Notes under the pieces: generated by a model
The model's database searches: none
What the model saw: only the letters and a program-made list of their open reading frames with translations
Told to the model about the DNA's origin: nothing
Source: Herbaspirillum robiniae
GTDB taxonomy: Bacteria > Pseudomonadota > Gammaproteobacteria > Burkholderiales > Burkholderiaceae_D
Direction: 5' to 3'
Assembly: GCF_002213415.1 (NCBI RefSeq)
Contig: NZ_NJGU01000010.1
Span: 1 to 64,000, forward strand
DNA length: 64,000 bases
Translations under genes and position numbers: made by a program
In this document: one piece after another, positions 17,688 through 26,455 of the stretch
Numbering within the stretch: position 1 is the stretch's first letter
Layout: each line of letters begins with the position of its first letter

Positions 17688-18155
17688 ATGTGGTCTACCC
17701 AATTCCCCTGTGCCGTCAACATTGCCGAACCCGGTTTCGGCGGTGCGCTTTCCAACAGCGATTTCCTGCGCCGCTACGCCAAGCGCCTGCTGCGCGCGGC
17801 GCGTTCCGAACGCAGCAGCGAGGCCTTGCCGGTCCTGCGGCGCATCGTGGCCATGCAGGTGACACCCGAGATCTCGGTGGCCGAGCTGTTTCCCCTGCGC
17901 GCCAGCCTGCAGCTCAAGCATGTGCTGCACACGCTGGCGCGCGAACTGGCATTCCCGAGCTGGGAAACCTGCTCGCGCCAGGTCGACGCCCGACCGTCGT
18001 CGCTGCTGGATCGATACCGCTTCGAGCTGGGCATGTTCCGCGATTTCCAGACCAACTGGTTCCCCGACATGGGCGCGGCGCGGGGCTGGCAGCGCGAGCA
18101 CGGCGGCTACCTGATCGCCTACGGCGGGCAGGCGGTGGCGATCCTGGCGCACTGA
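17688..18155 (+). CDS. Hypothetical protein
   Basis: The 155-residue protein has no signal peptide. It is Arg-rich near residues 20-45 and has a helical middle (LQLKHVLHTLARELAFPSWE) and a Trp-rich C-terminal part. I do not recognise it. ATG 17688 is chosen since AAGGAA lies eight bases upstream; an in-frame ATG at 17670 lacks a ribosome binding site. A bidirectional terminator follows at 18200. Confidence 0.6.
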   Translation: MWSTQFPCAVNIAEPGFGGALSNSDFLRRYAKRLLRAARSERSSEALPVLRRIVAMQVTPEISVAELFPLRASLQLKHVLHTLARELAFPSWETCSRQVDARPSSLLDRYRFELGMFRDFQTNWFPDMGAARGWQREHGGYLIAYGGQAVAILAH

Positions 18156-18199
18156 TCTTGGCCAGCTGACTTTTTGCGCGCTGATGGCGTGCAACGAAA

Positions 18200-18226
18200 A
18201 ACGGCGCCGGTGAATCCGGCGCCGTT
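18200..18226. terminator. Bidirectional terminator
   Basis: An 11-bp perfect stem (18200-18210 with 18216-18226) with a 5-base loop is flanked by A residues on the left and T-rich sequence on the right. It ends the 17688 gene and the M20D gene, which converge here. Confidence 0.85.
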
Positions 18227-18249
18227 CTCGTTTTGCCCGGCAGGCGCGC

Positions 18250-19443
18250 TTACTTCGCCTGCAGGAATTTCTCCGCCAGCCGCACCCAGTAGGTCGCGCC
18301 GATCGGCAGCAGGTCGTCGTTGAAGTCGTAGCTGGGATTGTGCAGGTTGCACGGGCCCAGGCCGTGGCCATGGTCGCGGTGACCGCCGTCGCCGTTGCCC
18401 AGGAAGACGTAGCAGCCCGGCTTGTGCTGCAGCATGAAGGCGAAGTCTTCCGCGCCCATGGTGGGTTCGGTGCGGGCGTCGACGTGATCGGCGCCGAACT
18501 GCTCGGTCAGCACCTCCACGGCGAAGGCGGTCTCCTTCTCGTGGTTGATCAGCGGCGGATAGTTGCGCTTGAAGCTGAATGCCACCGTGGCGTCGAAGGC
18601 CGCGGCGGTGTGCTCGGCGATCTCCTGCATGCGGCGCTCGATCATGTCCAGCACGCCGGTGCTGAAGGTGCGCACCGTGCCGATCATCACCGCTTCGTCG
18701 GGGATCACGTTGGTGGCGCTGCCGGTGTGGATCTGGGTGATCGAGACCACCGCCGGGTCGTTCGGATTGGCATTGCGCGAGACGATGGTCTGCCAGCCCT
18801 GGGCGATCTGCACGGCCGTCATCACCGGGTCGATGGCCTTGTGCGGCTGGGCCGCGTGCGAACCCTTGCCCTTGACGGTCACGTGGAATTCGTTGCTGGA
18901 GGCCATCTGCGGGCCCGGTGTCACGCCGAAGTGGCCGGCCGCAATGCCGGGCCAGTTGTGCATGCCGAACACCGCCTCCATCGGGTACTTCTCGAACAGG
19001 CCGTCCTGGATCATGCGTTCGGCGCCGCGACCGCCTTCTTCGGCGGGCTGGAAGATCACGTAGACGGTGCCGTCGAAGTTGCGGTGCTGCGCCAGGTAGT
19101 GTGCCGCGCCCAGCAGCATGGCGGTATGGCCGTCGTGGCCGCAGGCGTGCATCTTGCCCTCGTGCTTGGAGGCGTGCGCGAAGGTGTTGAGCTCGGGCAT
19201 GGGCAGCGCATCCATGTCGGCGCGCAGGCCAATGGCGCGCGGGCTGTCGCCGTTCTTGATGATGCCGACCACGCCGGTCACGCCCAGCCCGCGCACCACC
19301 GGGATGCCCCATTCGGCGAGCTTTTGCGCGACCACTTCGGAGGTGCGCTCTTCCTCGTATCCAAGCTCGGGATGGGCGTGGATGTCGCGGCGGATCTTTT
19401 GCAATTCGGCGTGGAACTGGACGATGGGATCGATGAGTTTCAT
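18250..19443 (-). CDS. M20D-family amidohydrolase (hippurate hydrolase / aminoacylase type)
   Basis: The 397-residue cytosolic enzyme matches the M20D metallopeptidases, which hydrolyse N-acyl or N-aminoacyl bonds with two zinc ions. Ligands and catalytic residues are visible: HACGHDGHTAML (about residues 100-111), PAEEGGRGAE with the catalytic Glu, the dimer-domain GKGSHAAQP, and MGAEDFAFM at the C-terminus. ATG 19443 (MKLIDP) is preferred over a start 17 codons upstream because homologues begin here. Substrate candidates are hippurate, N-acetyl amino acids or indole-acetyl conjugates. Confidence 0.9.
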   Translation of the reverse strand: MKLIDPIVQFHAELQKIRRDIHAHPELGYEEERTSEVVAQKLAEWGIPVVRGLGVTGVVGIIKNGDSPRAIGLRADMDALPMPELNTFAHASKHEGKMHACGHDGHTAMLLGAAHYLAQHRNFDGTVYVIFQPAEEGGRGAERMIQDGLFEKYPMEAVFGMHNWPGIAAGHFGVTPGPQMASSNEFHVTVKGKGSHAAQPHKAIDPVMTAVQIAQGWQTIVSRNANPNDPAVVSITQIHTGSATNVIPDEAVMIGTVRTFSTGVLDMIERRMQEIAEHTAAAFDATVAFSFKRNYPPLINHEKETAFAVEVLTEQFGADHVDARTEPTMGAEDFAFMLQHKPGCYVFLGNGDGGHRDHGHGLGPCNLHNPSYDFNDDLLPIGATYWVRLAEKFLQAK

Positions 19444-19559
19444 GGTGAGGGGAGGGCCGTCGGGCGGCGCCGTGCGCTGGCGTAAAGCGATCATCTTACC
19501 CCGGCTGCGCCGGAACGGCAGTGTCGTACACCACCGTCCCGGCTCCCGGGAATGCCGGA

Positions 19560-21014
19560 TCAGGACGCCAGGCGCTTCACCAGGCGGTACATGAACTCGC
19601 GGCCCTCATACAGGCGCGGGATCTCGATGCGCTCGTCCAGTCCATGCGTGCGCAGGTCGGCCGGATCGGTGAACAGGCCGGAAACGCCATACATCGGCAC
19701 GCCCGCGTTGCGGGCGAAGCGGCTGTCGGTGGCGCCGGTGCTCATGAAGGGAATCACCGGCACACCCGGCCACATCTCTTGCGTCAGGCCTTCCACCACC
19801 GAGGAGATCTCGGGCGTCATCGGCGACACCGGGCTGCGCGTGGGCGGCGCGATCTGGTGCAGGGCGATCTTGTCGTTGCCCAGCACCTGCTTCAACTGGC
19901 GCTCGACCTCGGCCGGATCGTCGAAGGGCAGCATGCGGCAATTCACCGTGGCCTTGGCCGATTGCGGCAGCGCGTTCTCGGCATGGCCGCCGTTGAACAT
20001 GGTGGCGGTGCAGGTGGTGCGCAGCTGGGCGTTATACAGCGGCACGGTCGAGAGGCGGTCGGTCACGGCCTGGTCCATGCTGCCGTTGCCGACCGCGCGC
20101 ATGTCCTCGGCCTGCTGGCCGCTGGCGAACTGGGCGCTGCGGGCGAAGTAGGTCTTGTTCACATCGGCCAGCTTGACCGGGAAGCGATACGCGCCCAGGC
20201 GCGCCAGTGCGCCGGCCATCGCGTAGATCGGATTGTTGGGCGTGGGCAGCGAGCTGTGGCCGCCGACGTCGCGCAGCTCCAGCTGGTAGGAGGTGTAGAG
20301 CTTCTCGGCTACCTGCACGCGGTGCAGCTTGGGCTTGCTGCCTTTGCCGCCGTACAGCTCGCCGCCGCCGCCCTCGTTGATGCCCAGCGCGGCCTTGAGC
20401 AGTTCGGGCTTGTTCTTGAACAGCCACCAGGCGCCGTTGCTCTCGACGTCGCCGCGCTCTTCATCGGCGGTCAGCGCCAGGATGACGTCCCGTTTGGGCG
20501 CGAAGCCCTCGCGCTTGAGCTGGGAGAGGATGGAGACGAAGGCCGAGGCCATGGCCTTGTCGTCGATGGAGCCGCGGGCGGTGAAGTAGCCGTCGTCTTC
20601 CTTGAGCTTGAAGGGATCGGTCTTCCAGTCTTCGCGCTTGGCCTCGACCACGTCGATGTGCGCGATCAGCAGCAGCGGCTCCTTGCTGCCGTCGCCCTTC
20701 CAGCGCAGCACCAGGTTGCCCTTCCTGGGGAAGGGCTCGATGATCTGGATGTCGTCCTGCTTGAATCCCGCCTTCACCAGCTCGGCCTGCATCGCCTGCG
20801 CGGCCACGGTGGTGCTGCCGGCGGAGTGGGTGGTGTTGATCTCCACCAGTTCCTTGTAGATGTCGTGGAAGCGCTGCTGCTCCGGCGTGAGCTGCTGGGC
20901 CGAGGCCGCGGCGCTGACGGCCAGGGCGCTCAGCACGGCCAGGGCGCTCAGCACGGCCAGGCGCGTGAGGCTGCTGAGGCGAGAGGGAATGGATGGGCGC
21001 GAGGGGAAGCGCAT
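19560..21014 (-). CDS. Secreted M20-family metallopeptidase
   Basis: The 484-residue protein begins with a signal peptide (residues about 1-40, ending ASAQ) and then an M20/M25/M40 catalytic domain. LIAHIDVVEA gives the first metal ligands, GSIDDKA the bridging Asp, ALTADEERGD the catalytic Glu, and VGGHSSLPTP the dimerisation loop. It probably hydrolyses peptides in the periplasm. The hydrophobic core of the signal peptide contains a tandem repeat of LAVLSA coded by an 18-base DNA repeat. It is not co-transcribed with the M20D gene: 116 bases lie between them. Confidence 0.88.
   Translation of the reverse strand: MRFPSRPSIPSRLSSLTRLAVLSALAVLSALAVSAAASAQQLTPEQQRFHDIYKELVEINTTHSAGSTTVAAQAMQAELVKAGFKQDDIQIIEPFPRKGNLVLRWKGDGSKEPLLLIAHIDVVEAKREDWKTDPFKLKEDDGYFTARGSIDDKAMASAFVSILSQLKREGFAPKRDVILALTADEERGDVESNGAWWLFKNKPELLKAALGINEGGGGELYGGKGSKPKLHRVQVAEKLYTSYQLELRDVGGHSSLPTPNNPIYAMAGALARLGAYRFPVKLADVNKTYFARSAQFASGQQAEDMRAVGNGSMDQAVTDRLSTVPLYNAQLRTTCTATMFNGGHAENALPQSAKATVNCRMLPFDDPAEVERQLKQVLGNDKIALHQIAPPTRSPVSPMTPEISSVVEGLTQEMWPGVPVIPFMSTGATDSRFARNAGVPMYGVSGLFTDPADLRTHGLDERIEIPRLYEGREFMYRLVKRLAS
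20919..20961. repeat. 18-base tandem repeat inside a signal peptide
   Basis: The unit GGCCAGGGCGCTCAGCAC occurs twice (20919-20936 and 20937-20954) and starts a third time (to 20961). It adds six residues to the signal-peptide core of the secreted M20 peptidase. Copy number could change by slippage without breaking the frame. Confidence 0.85.
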
Positions 21015-21205
21015 GAAGGTCTCCTGATGGTGATGTTATGGATGAGCTTGCCGCGGCGTCATGCGGGCCGCGCCGTTCATTTTCCACAAGGAAACGCAAT
21101 GTGCAACCTGAATCAATTCATCGGTCGCGCAATTTCGTTCAATACAGCCAGCAGCGCCCCGCCTAGCATGCGCCTCTTTGCCATAGCCGCGAACGAGGCG
21201 CATCC

Positions 21206-21835
21206 ATGTTTCCATCCGAATTTTTTCTGCTGGCCGGCGCGCATCTGCTGGCGCTGGCCAGTCCCGGTCCTGATTTCCTGCTGCTGGTGCGCAGCGCGCT
21301 GCGCCACGGCAGGCGCCATGGCATCGGCGCCGCCGCCGGCATCGCGCTGGCCAACGGCATGTACATCGCGCTGGCGCTGGGCGGCTTCAGCCTGCTGCAG
21401 CAAAGCCCGGCGCTGCTGACCGCGATGAAATGGCTGGCCAGTATTTACCTGGCGTGGCTGGGCTGGCTGTTCATGCAATCGAGCCTGAAACCGGCGCCGT
21501 TGCCCGCCGCCGGGCACCAACAGGCCGGCGCGCCCGCCGGGTTTGCGGCCGGCCTGGGGGCGGGCTTTCTGTCGGCGGCGCTCAATCCCAAGAACGGCGT
21601 GTTCTACCTGGGCCTGTTCACGCTGATGGTGGGCGCGCAGACCGGCGCCGGGCGCAAGCTGGCGTACGGCCTGTGGATGTTCTTCGCGGTGTTTGCCTGG
21701 GATGCGGCGCTGGTGCTGGCGATGTCGCAGCGACGCGTCATCGCGCTGCTGGGACGCGGCTTGCCGATGGTCGAGCGCGGCGCCGGGCTGCTGCTGATGC
21801 TGGCGGCGGCCGCGCTGGCGCTGGCGCGCGTGTGA
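21206..21835 (+). CDS. LysE/RhtB-family exporter
   Basis: A 209-residue inner-membrane protein with about six hydrophobic helices. The family landmark ASPGPDFLLLVRSAL lies near residue 18, GIALANGMYIALALGG follows, and LNPKNGVFYLGLFT sits in the middle. LysE/RhtB proteins export amino acids such as homoserine, threonine or lysine, or similar metabolites. It converges with the AraC gene, whose end is only 6 bases away, so the two transcripts overlap. Confidence 0.9.
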   Translation: MFPSEFFLLAGAHLLALASPGPDFLLLVRSALRHGRRHGIGAAAGIALANGMYIALALGGFSLLQQSPALLTAMKWLASIYLAWLGWLFMQSSLKPAPLPAAGHQQAGAPAGFAAGLGAGFLSAALNPKNGVFYLGLFTLMVGAQTGAGRKLAYGLWMFFAVFAWDAALVLAMSQRRVIALLGRGLPMVERGAGLLLMLAAAALALARV

Positions 21836-21841
21836 CGCGGC

Positions 21842-22663
21842 TCAGGCCTTGCGGTATTGCAGCGGCGTGGCCGCCACGCGCGACTTGAAGACGCGATGGA
21901 AGTGGCTCTGGTCGGCGAAGCCGGTGTCGTAGGCGGCATCGGTGGCGCTGGCGCCTTGCTGCAGCAGTGCGCGCGCCTGGTTGATCTTCATGTCCAGTTG
22001 CAGCGCGTGGGGCGTCAGGCCGTAGCGGCGGCGGAACTGGCGGATCAGCTGGTAGCGTCCGGTGCCGGCCACCTGGGCCAGCGTGTCGATGGCAACGGTT
22101 TGGCGGCAATGCGCCTGCAGATAATCGTAGGCGCGGCGCAGGCCTGCGTCGCCGGGCTGATCCTCCTGCGGGTGCGCCTGGGCAACGCTGCCGGCGGCTT
22201 CGGCGCACAGGAGCATCAGCTCGTGCAGGCAGGTGATGACTTCGGCTTCCTTGTCGCCCGCCCGGCCATCGAGTGCGACGCTCATGCGGTCCAGCAGGCG
22301 CACCGCCTGTTCCGAGCGGATCACCTGCGAGCGCATCGAGCGCGCCAGGCCGGCGGTGGCGGGCGACTCCGACAGCAGCGCCTCCAGCCACGGCAGGTCG
22401 AGATGGAACATCCGATAGCTCCAGCTTTGCAGGTCTTCCGGGTTGCAGCAGTGCACGTCGCCCGCGCGCACCAGCACCACGTCGCCCGGCGCGATGGGCA
22501 TGCTGCTGGCAGCCAGCGTGAACACGCTGCGGCCGGCGTCGACGATGCCGATGGAAAAGGTCGGATGCGTGTGCGGCGCATAGCAGGACAAGCTGCCGGT
22601 GGCGCGCCGGCCTTCAAGAAAGGGCAGGGCGGGGTCGCGCCAGAAATGCATGGACGAGGGCAT
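21842..22663 (-). CDS. AraC-family transcriptional regulator
   Basis: The 273-residue protein has an N-terminal cupin domain (AraC-type, with PHTHPTFSIGIVDAGR around residues 30-45 and APGDVVLVRAGDVH) and a C-terminal pair of helix-turn-helix motifs (AIDTLAQVAGTGRYQLIRQF and ATDAAYDTGFADQSHFHRVF). This arrangement is common in regulators of amino-acid exporters of the LysE family, and the LysE gene lies beside it in the convergent orientation. ATG 22663 (MPSSMHF) starts the conserved part. Confidence 0.88.
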   Translation of the reverse strand: MPSSMHFWRDPALPFLEGRRATGSLSCYAPHTHPTFSIGIVDAGRSVFTLAASSMPIAPGDVVLVRAGDVHCCNPEDLQSWSYRMFHLDLPWLEALLSESPATAGLARSMRSQVIRSEQAVRLLDRMSVALDGRAGDKEAEVITCLHELMLLCAEAAGSVAQAHPQEDQPGDAGLRRAYDYLQAHCRQTVAIDTLAQVAGTGRYQLIRQFRRRYGLTPHALQLDMKINQARALLQQGASATDAAYDTGFADQSHFHRVFKSRVAATPLQYRKA

Positions 22664-22784
22664 GTTCGCGGGCCTGGGGAAGATCGTGGAAGGGCATTTT
22701 AAGATAAAGTATCCGCTTTGCCGCAAGCCTTTTCCAACTTGGGTTTGCGGGTGTCTTCCCGTTCTTGAAACTTGCCGATTTGCC

Positions 22785-24923
22785 ATGACCACCACGATCG
22801 TTCGCGCTGCCTGCCCCCATGATTGCCCCGATACCTGCGCCCTGCTGGTGACGGTAAAGGATGGCGTGGCCACCGAGGTGCGCGGCGACCCGGAGCATCC
22901 GCCGACCTCCGGCGTGCTGTGCACCAAGGTGTCGCGCTACACCGAGCGCACCTACCACAAGGACCGCCTGCTGCACCCGCTGCGCCGTACCGGCAAGAAG
23001 GGTGAAGGCAAGTTCGAACGCATCAGCTGGGAAGAGGCGATCGCCGAGATCGCGCAGCGCCTGTCGTCGATCGCGCTGCGCGACCCGCAGGCGATCCTGC
23101 CCTACAGCTATGCCGGCACCATGGGCATGGTGCAGGGCGAGTCGATGGCCGGGCGTTTCTTCAACCGCCTGGGCGCCTCGCAACTGGAACGCACCATCTG
23201 CTCCTCGGCCGGCAGCGCCGGCTATCGCTACACCGTGGGTGCGCGCATCGGCACCGACCTGGAGCAGGTCAACGGCGCCAAGCTGATCCTGATCTGGGGC
23301 GGCAATCCGATCGCCTCCAACCTGCATTTCTGGACCCGCGTGCAGGCCGCCAAGCGCAACGGCGCCAGGCTGATCGCCATCGATCCCTACCGTTCGCTGA
23401 CCGCCGAAAAATGCCACCAGCACATCGCGCTCTTGCCCGGCACCGACGCCGCGCTGGCGCTGGGCATGATGCATGTGCTGGTGGCCGAGGACCTGCTGGA
23501 CCACGACTACATCGCACGCCATACGCTGGGCTTCGAGCAGCTGAAGCAACGCGTGGCCGAATGGACCCCGCAGCGCACCGCCGAGGTCTGCGGCATCAGC
23601 GCCGCCGAGGTGCTGGAGCTGGCGCGCGAATACGGCCGCACGGCGCTGGCCGGCGAGGGCGCGATGATCCGCGCCAACTACGGGTTGCAGCGCGTGCGCG
23701 GCGGCGGCATGGCCTCGCGCAACGTGGCCTGCCTGCCGGCGCTGGTGGGCGCCTGGCGCCATGCCTCGGGCGGCATCCAGATGTCGACCTCGGACACCTT
23801 CCCCAAGGACAACGCCGCCCTCGGCCGCCCGGATCTCGCCGTGCGCCACGGCGCGCCGGCGCGCATCATCAACATGAGCACCATCGGCGACGACCTGCTC
23901 AAGCCCGCATCCGCAGCGTTCGGTCCGAAGGTGGAGGCCGTGATCGTCTACAACGCCAACCCGGTCGCGGTGGCGCCGGAGTCGGCCAAGGTGGTCGAGG
24001 GCTTCGCGCGCGAGGACCTGTTCACCGTGGTGCTGGAGCATTTCCAGACCGACACCGCCGACTACGCCGACATCGTGCTGCCGGCCACCACCCAGCTGGA
24101 GCACGTGGACGTGCATGCCACCTACGGCCACATCTACATGATGGCCAACAACGCCGCCATCGCGCCGCTGGGCGAGTCCAAACCGAACACCGAGATCTTC
24201 CGCCTGCTGGCCGCGGCCATGGGTTTCGACGAGGACTGTTTCAAGGACAGCGACGACGACATCGCCGCCGTCGCCTTCCGCCGCGACCATCCGCGCAGCG
24301 CGGGCTACGACTGGGATGCGCTGAAAGAGAAGGGCTGGCAACGGCTGAACATGCCGGCGGCGCCCTTTGCCGACGGCGGTTTTGCCACGCCTTCCGGCAA
24401 GTGCGAGTTCTATTCGGCGCAGATGAAAGCGGCCGGACTGGATCCGCTGCCGGACTACATCGCGCCGTACGAGTCGGTGGCCAGCAATCCGCAGCTGGGC
24501 GCGAAGTATCCGCTGGCGATGATCTCGCCGCCGGCGCGCAATTTCCTCAACTCGTCCTTCGTCAACGTGCAGAGCCTGCGCGACACCGAGGGCGAGCCGC
24601 ACCTGGACATGCATCCGCTGGACGCCGCCGCGCGCGGCATCGGCGCCGAGGACATGGTGCGCATCTTCAACGACCGCGGCAGCATGCAGGCGCGCGTGCG
24701 CGTGACCGACAAGGCGCGTCCGGGCCTGGTGGTCGGGCTGTCGATCTGGTGGAAGAAGTTCGCCGCCGACGGCAAGAACGCCAACGAAGTCACCAGCCAG
24801 CGCCTGACCGACATGGGCAACGCGCCGACCTTCTACGACGTGCTGGTGCAGGTCGAGAAGCTGGCCGCGGATGAGCCTGCCGATGCGAGCCGGGCCGCCG
24901 CCGCGGCCGCTGCTGCAGCCTGA
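22785..24923 (+). CDS. Molybdopterin oxidoreductase with [4Fe-4S] cluster
   Basis: The 712-residue protein belongs to the formate dehydrogenase/DMSO reductase superfamily. Cys10, Cys14, Cys18 and Cys46 (motif CPHDCPDTC plus GVLC) bind an N-terminal iron-sulfur cluster. Molybdopterin-binding blocks follow: WEEAIAEIA, ILIWGGNPIASN, IDPYRSLTAEKCHQHI, LLPGTDAALALGMMHVLV and, near residue 590, the C-terminal molydopterin-dinucleotide-binding domain (PARNFLNSSF). There is no signal peptide, so it acts in the cytoplasm. It ends in an odd alanine run (nine Ala). ATG 22785 begins the conserved domain. The substrate is unknown; no electron-transfer partner gene is adjacent. Confidence 0.88.
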   Translation: MTTTIVRAACPHDCPDTCALLVTVKDGVATEVRGDPEHPPTSGVLCTKVSRYTERTYHKDRLLHPLRRTGKKGEGKFERISWEEAIAEIAQRLSSIALRDPQAILPYSYAGTMGMVQGESMAGRFFNRLGASQLERTICSSAGSAGYRYTVGARIGTDLEQVNGAKLILIWGGNPIASNLHFWTRVQAAKRNGARLIAIDPYRSLTAEKCHQHIALLPGTDAALALGMMHVLVAEDLLDHDYIARHTLGFEQLKQRVAEWTPQRTAEVCGISAAEVLELAREYGRTALAGEGAMIRANYGLQRVRGGGMASRNVACLPALVGAWRHASGGIQMSTSDTFPKDNAALGRPDLAVRHGAPARIINMSTIGDDLLKPASAAFGPKVEAVIVYNANPVAVAPESAKVVEGFAREDLFTVVLEHFQTDTADYADIVLPATTQLEHVDVHATYGHIYMMANNAAIAPLGESKPNTEIFRLLAAAMGFDEDCFKDSDDDIAAVAFRRDHPRSAGYDWDALKEKGWQRLNMPAAPFADGGFATPSGKCEFYSAQMKAAGLDPLPDYIAPYESVASNPQLGAKYPLAMISPPARNFLNSSFVNVQSLRDTEGEPHLDMHPLDAAARGIGAEDMVRIFNDRGSMQARVRVTDKARPGLVVGLSIWWKKFAADGKNANEVTSQRLTDMGNAPTFYDVLVQVEKLAADEPADASRAAAAAAAAA

Positions 24924-25000
24924 CCGGCGTCGCCGGAAACGCGCGGCCGGCGGCGTGGTCTGAACTTGCATGTTTGCTTACACGCCATCCAGGTGTCGCG

Positions 25001-26140
25001 ATGAATGAACCTCGATTTCCGGCCCGCAGCTCAGCATGGCGGCCGCTGCTGCTGGGCCTGGCCTGCGTCGCCGCGGCCGTTGCCGCGGGCGGCTGCACTT
25101 CCATTTCTTATTACGCCCAGGCCGCGCACGGCCAGTTCTCGCTGCTGGCCCAGGCCAGGCCCTTCGACGACTGGATCAACGACCCCGACGCCAAGGCCTC
25201 GCTGAAGACCAAGCTGGAGACGGTGCGCGAGATCCGTCGCTTCGCCGTGGCCGAGCTGGGTTTGCCGGACAACGGCAGCTACAAGACCTATGCCCAGCTC
25301 GACCGTCCCTTCGTCCTCTGGAACGTGGTGGCGGCGCCGGAGCTCTCGCTCAAGGCCCACCAGTGGTGTTTCCCGGTCGCCGGCTGCGTCGACTATCGCG
25401 GCTACTACAGCCAGCAGGCCGCGCAGGCGTATGGCGACCAGCTGCAACAGCAGGGCTATGACGTGCAGGTGGTCGGCGTGCCGGCCTATTCCACGCTGGG
25501 CTGGTTCAACGATCCGGTGATCTCGACCTTCATCAACTATCCCGACGGCGAACTGGCGCGGCTGATCTTCCACGAACTGGCGCACCAGACCGTCTACGCG
25601 CGCGACGACACGCCGTTCAACGAAGGCTTTGCCGTGGCGGTGGAAGAGATTGGCGTCGAGCGTTGGCTGGCGGCGCGGCATGACGACAAGATGATCGAAG
25701 CCTATCGCCGCTTCGATGCGCGCAAGCAGGAGTTCCTGGCGCTGCTGGACAAGTACCGCGACAAGCTGGCCGACAACTACGACAGCGACGCCAGCGATGC
25801 CGACAAGCGCCGGCGCAAGCAGCAGATCTTCGACGAGCTGCGCGCCGAGTATGCGCAGGTCAAGGCGCAGCGCTGGAACGGCTACGCCGGCTACGACCGC
25901 TGGTTCGCCATGCCGCTGTCCAATGCCCACCTGGCGCTGGTGGGGGCGTATCACGACATGGTGCCGGCGTTCAAGGAGCTGTTTGCGCGCAGCAGCGGCT
26001 TCCCGGACTTCTATGCCCGGGTCCGGCAGCTGGCCGCGATGGACAAGCCGGCGCGCCACGCCGCCCTGGGCGACCCCTTGCCCGATCCCGCGCCGGCCGG
26101 GCGCAGGAAGGACCGCAAGGCCGAACGTACGCCGCTTTGA
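25001..26140 (+). CDS. Putative zinc aminopeptidase, lipoprotein
   Basis: The 379-residue protein starts with a lipoprotein-type signal ending in AAGGC (Cys32) and continues with the predicted-aminopeptidase domain (family PF10023): HELAHQ near residue 191 gives the zinc site and FNEGFAVAVEE about 18 residues later the third ligand. It should sit at the periplasmic face of a membrane. Cys pair WCFPVAGCVD near residue 125 may form a disulfide. The C-terminus is basic and Pro-rich. The ATG at 25001 is supported by AGGTGTCG. It follows the oxidoreductase after 77 bases. Confidence 0.83.
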   Translation: MNEPRFPARSSAWRPLLLGLACVAAAVAAGGCTSISYYAQAAHGQFSLLAQARPFDDWINDPDAKASLKTKLETVREIRRFAVAELGLPDNGSYKTYAQLDRPFVLWNVVAAPELSLKAHQWCFPVAGCVDYRGYYSQQAAQAYGDQLQQQGYDVQVVGVPAYSTLGWFNDPVISTFINYPDGELARLIFHELAHQTVYARDDTPFNEGFAVAVEEIGVERWLAARHDDKMIEAYRRFDARKQEFLALLDKYRDKLADNYDSDASDADKRRRKQQIFDELRAEYAQVKAQRWNGYAGYDRWFAMPLSNAHLALVGAYHDMVPAFKELFARSSGFPDFYARVRQLAAMDKPARHAALGDPLPDPAPAGRRKDRKAERTPL

Positions 26141-26455
26141 AGATCGTCGATTTGTTGCCCTGCGGCATGCTGCGGATGCCCACATGGGGCCGCACGCGGT
26201 ATGATGCGCAACACTTGTCTGATTTGCAGGAAATGGCAGGCAGCAGCAAATCTGCGCCAAATACGAGCCGCATCGAGGGTGTCGAATTTTTACGAAAAAC
26301 CCGTTCAAAAAAGCTTGCCCAAGCGGCCAATGCTGGATAGCATCTGCACTAAATAAAAAAACACTCGTGCTTTTTTTTGCTGTGCGCGCCAAAGCAATGA
26401 ATCCAATCAACGCTCAGCCCAGCGCAAGTTCTGACCGGAGACAGAGGTAAACAAC
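26141..26455. other. Intergenic region upstream of fadD
   Basis: About 315 bases without a convincing gene. It holds a promoter-like sequence (26315-26343) and, after it, an A-rich stretch with a run of eight T residues near 26372-26379. A short open frame on the plus strand (26137-26340) has no ribosome binding site and is not credible. Confidence 0.5.
26315..26343 (+). promoter_or_regulatory. Candidate sigma-70 promoter of fadD
   Basis: TTGCCC (26315-26320) and TAGCAT (26338-26343) are 17 bases apart, leaving a leader of about 105 bases before the ATG at 26456. Confidence 0.45.
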
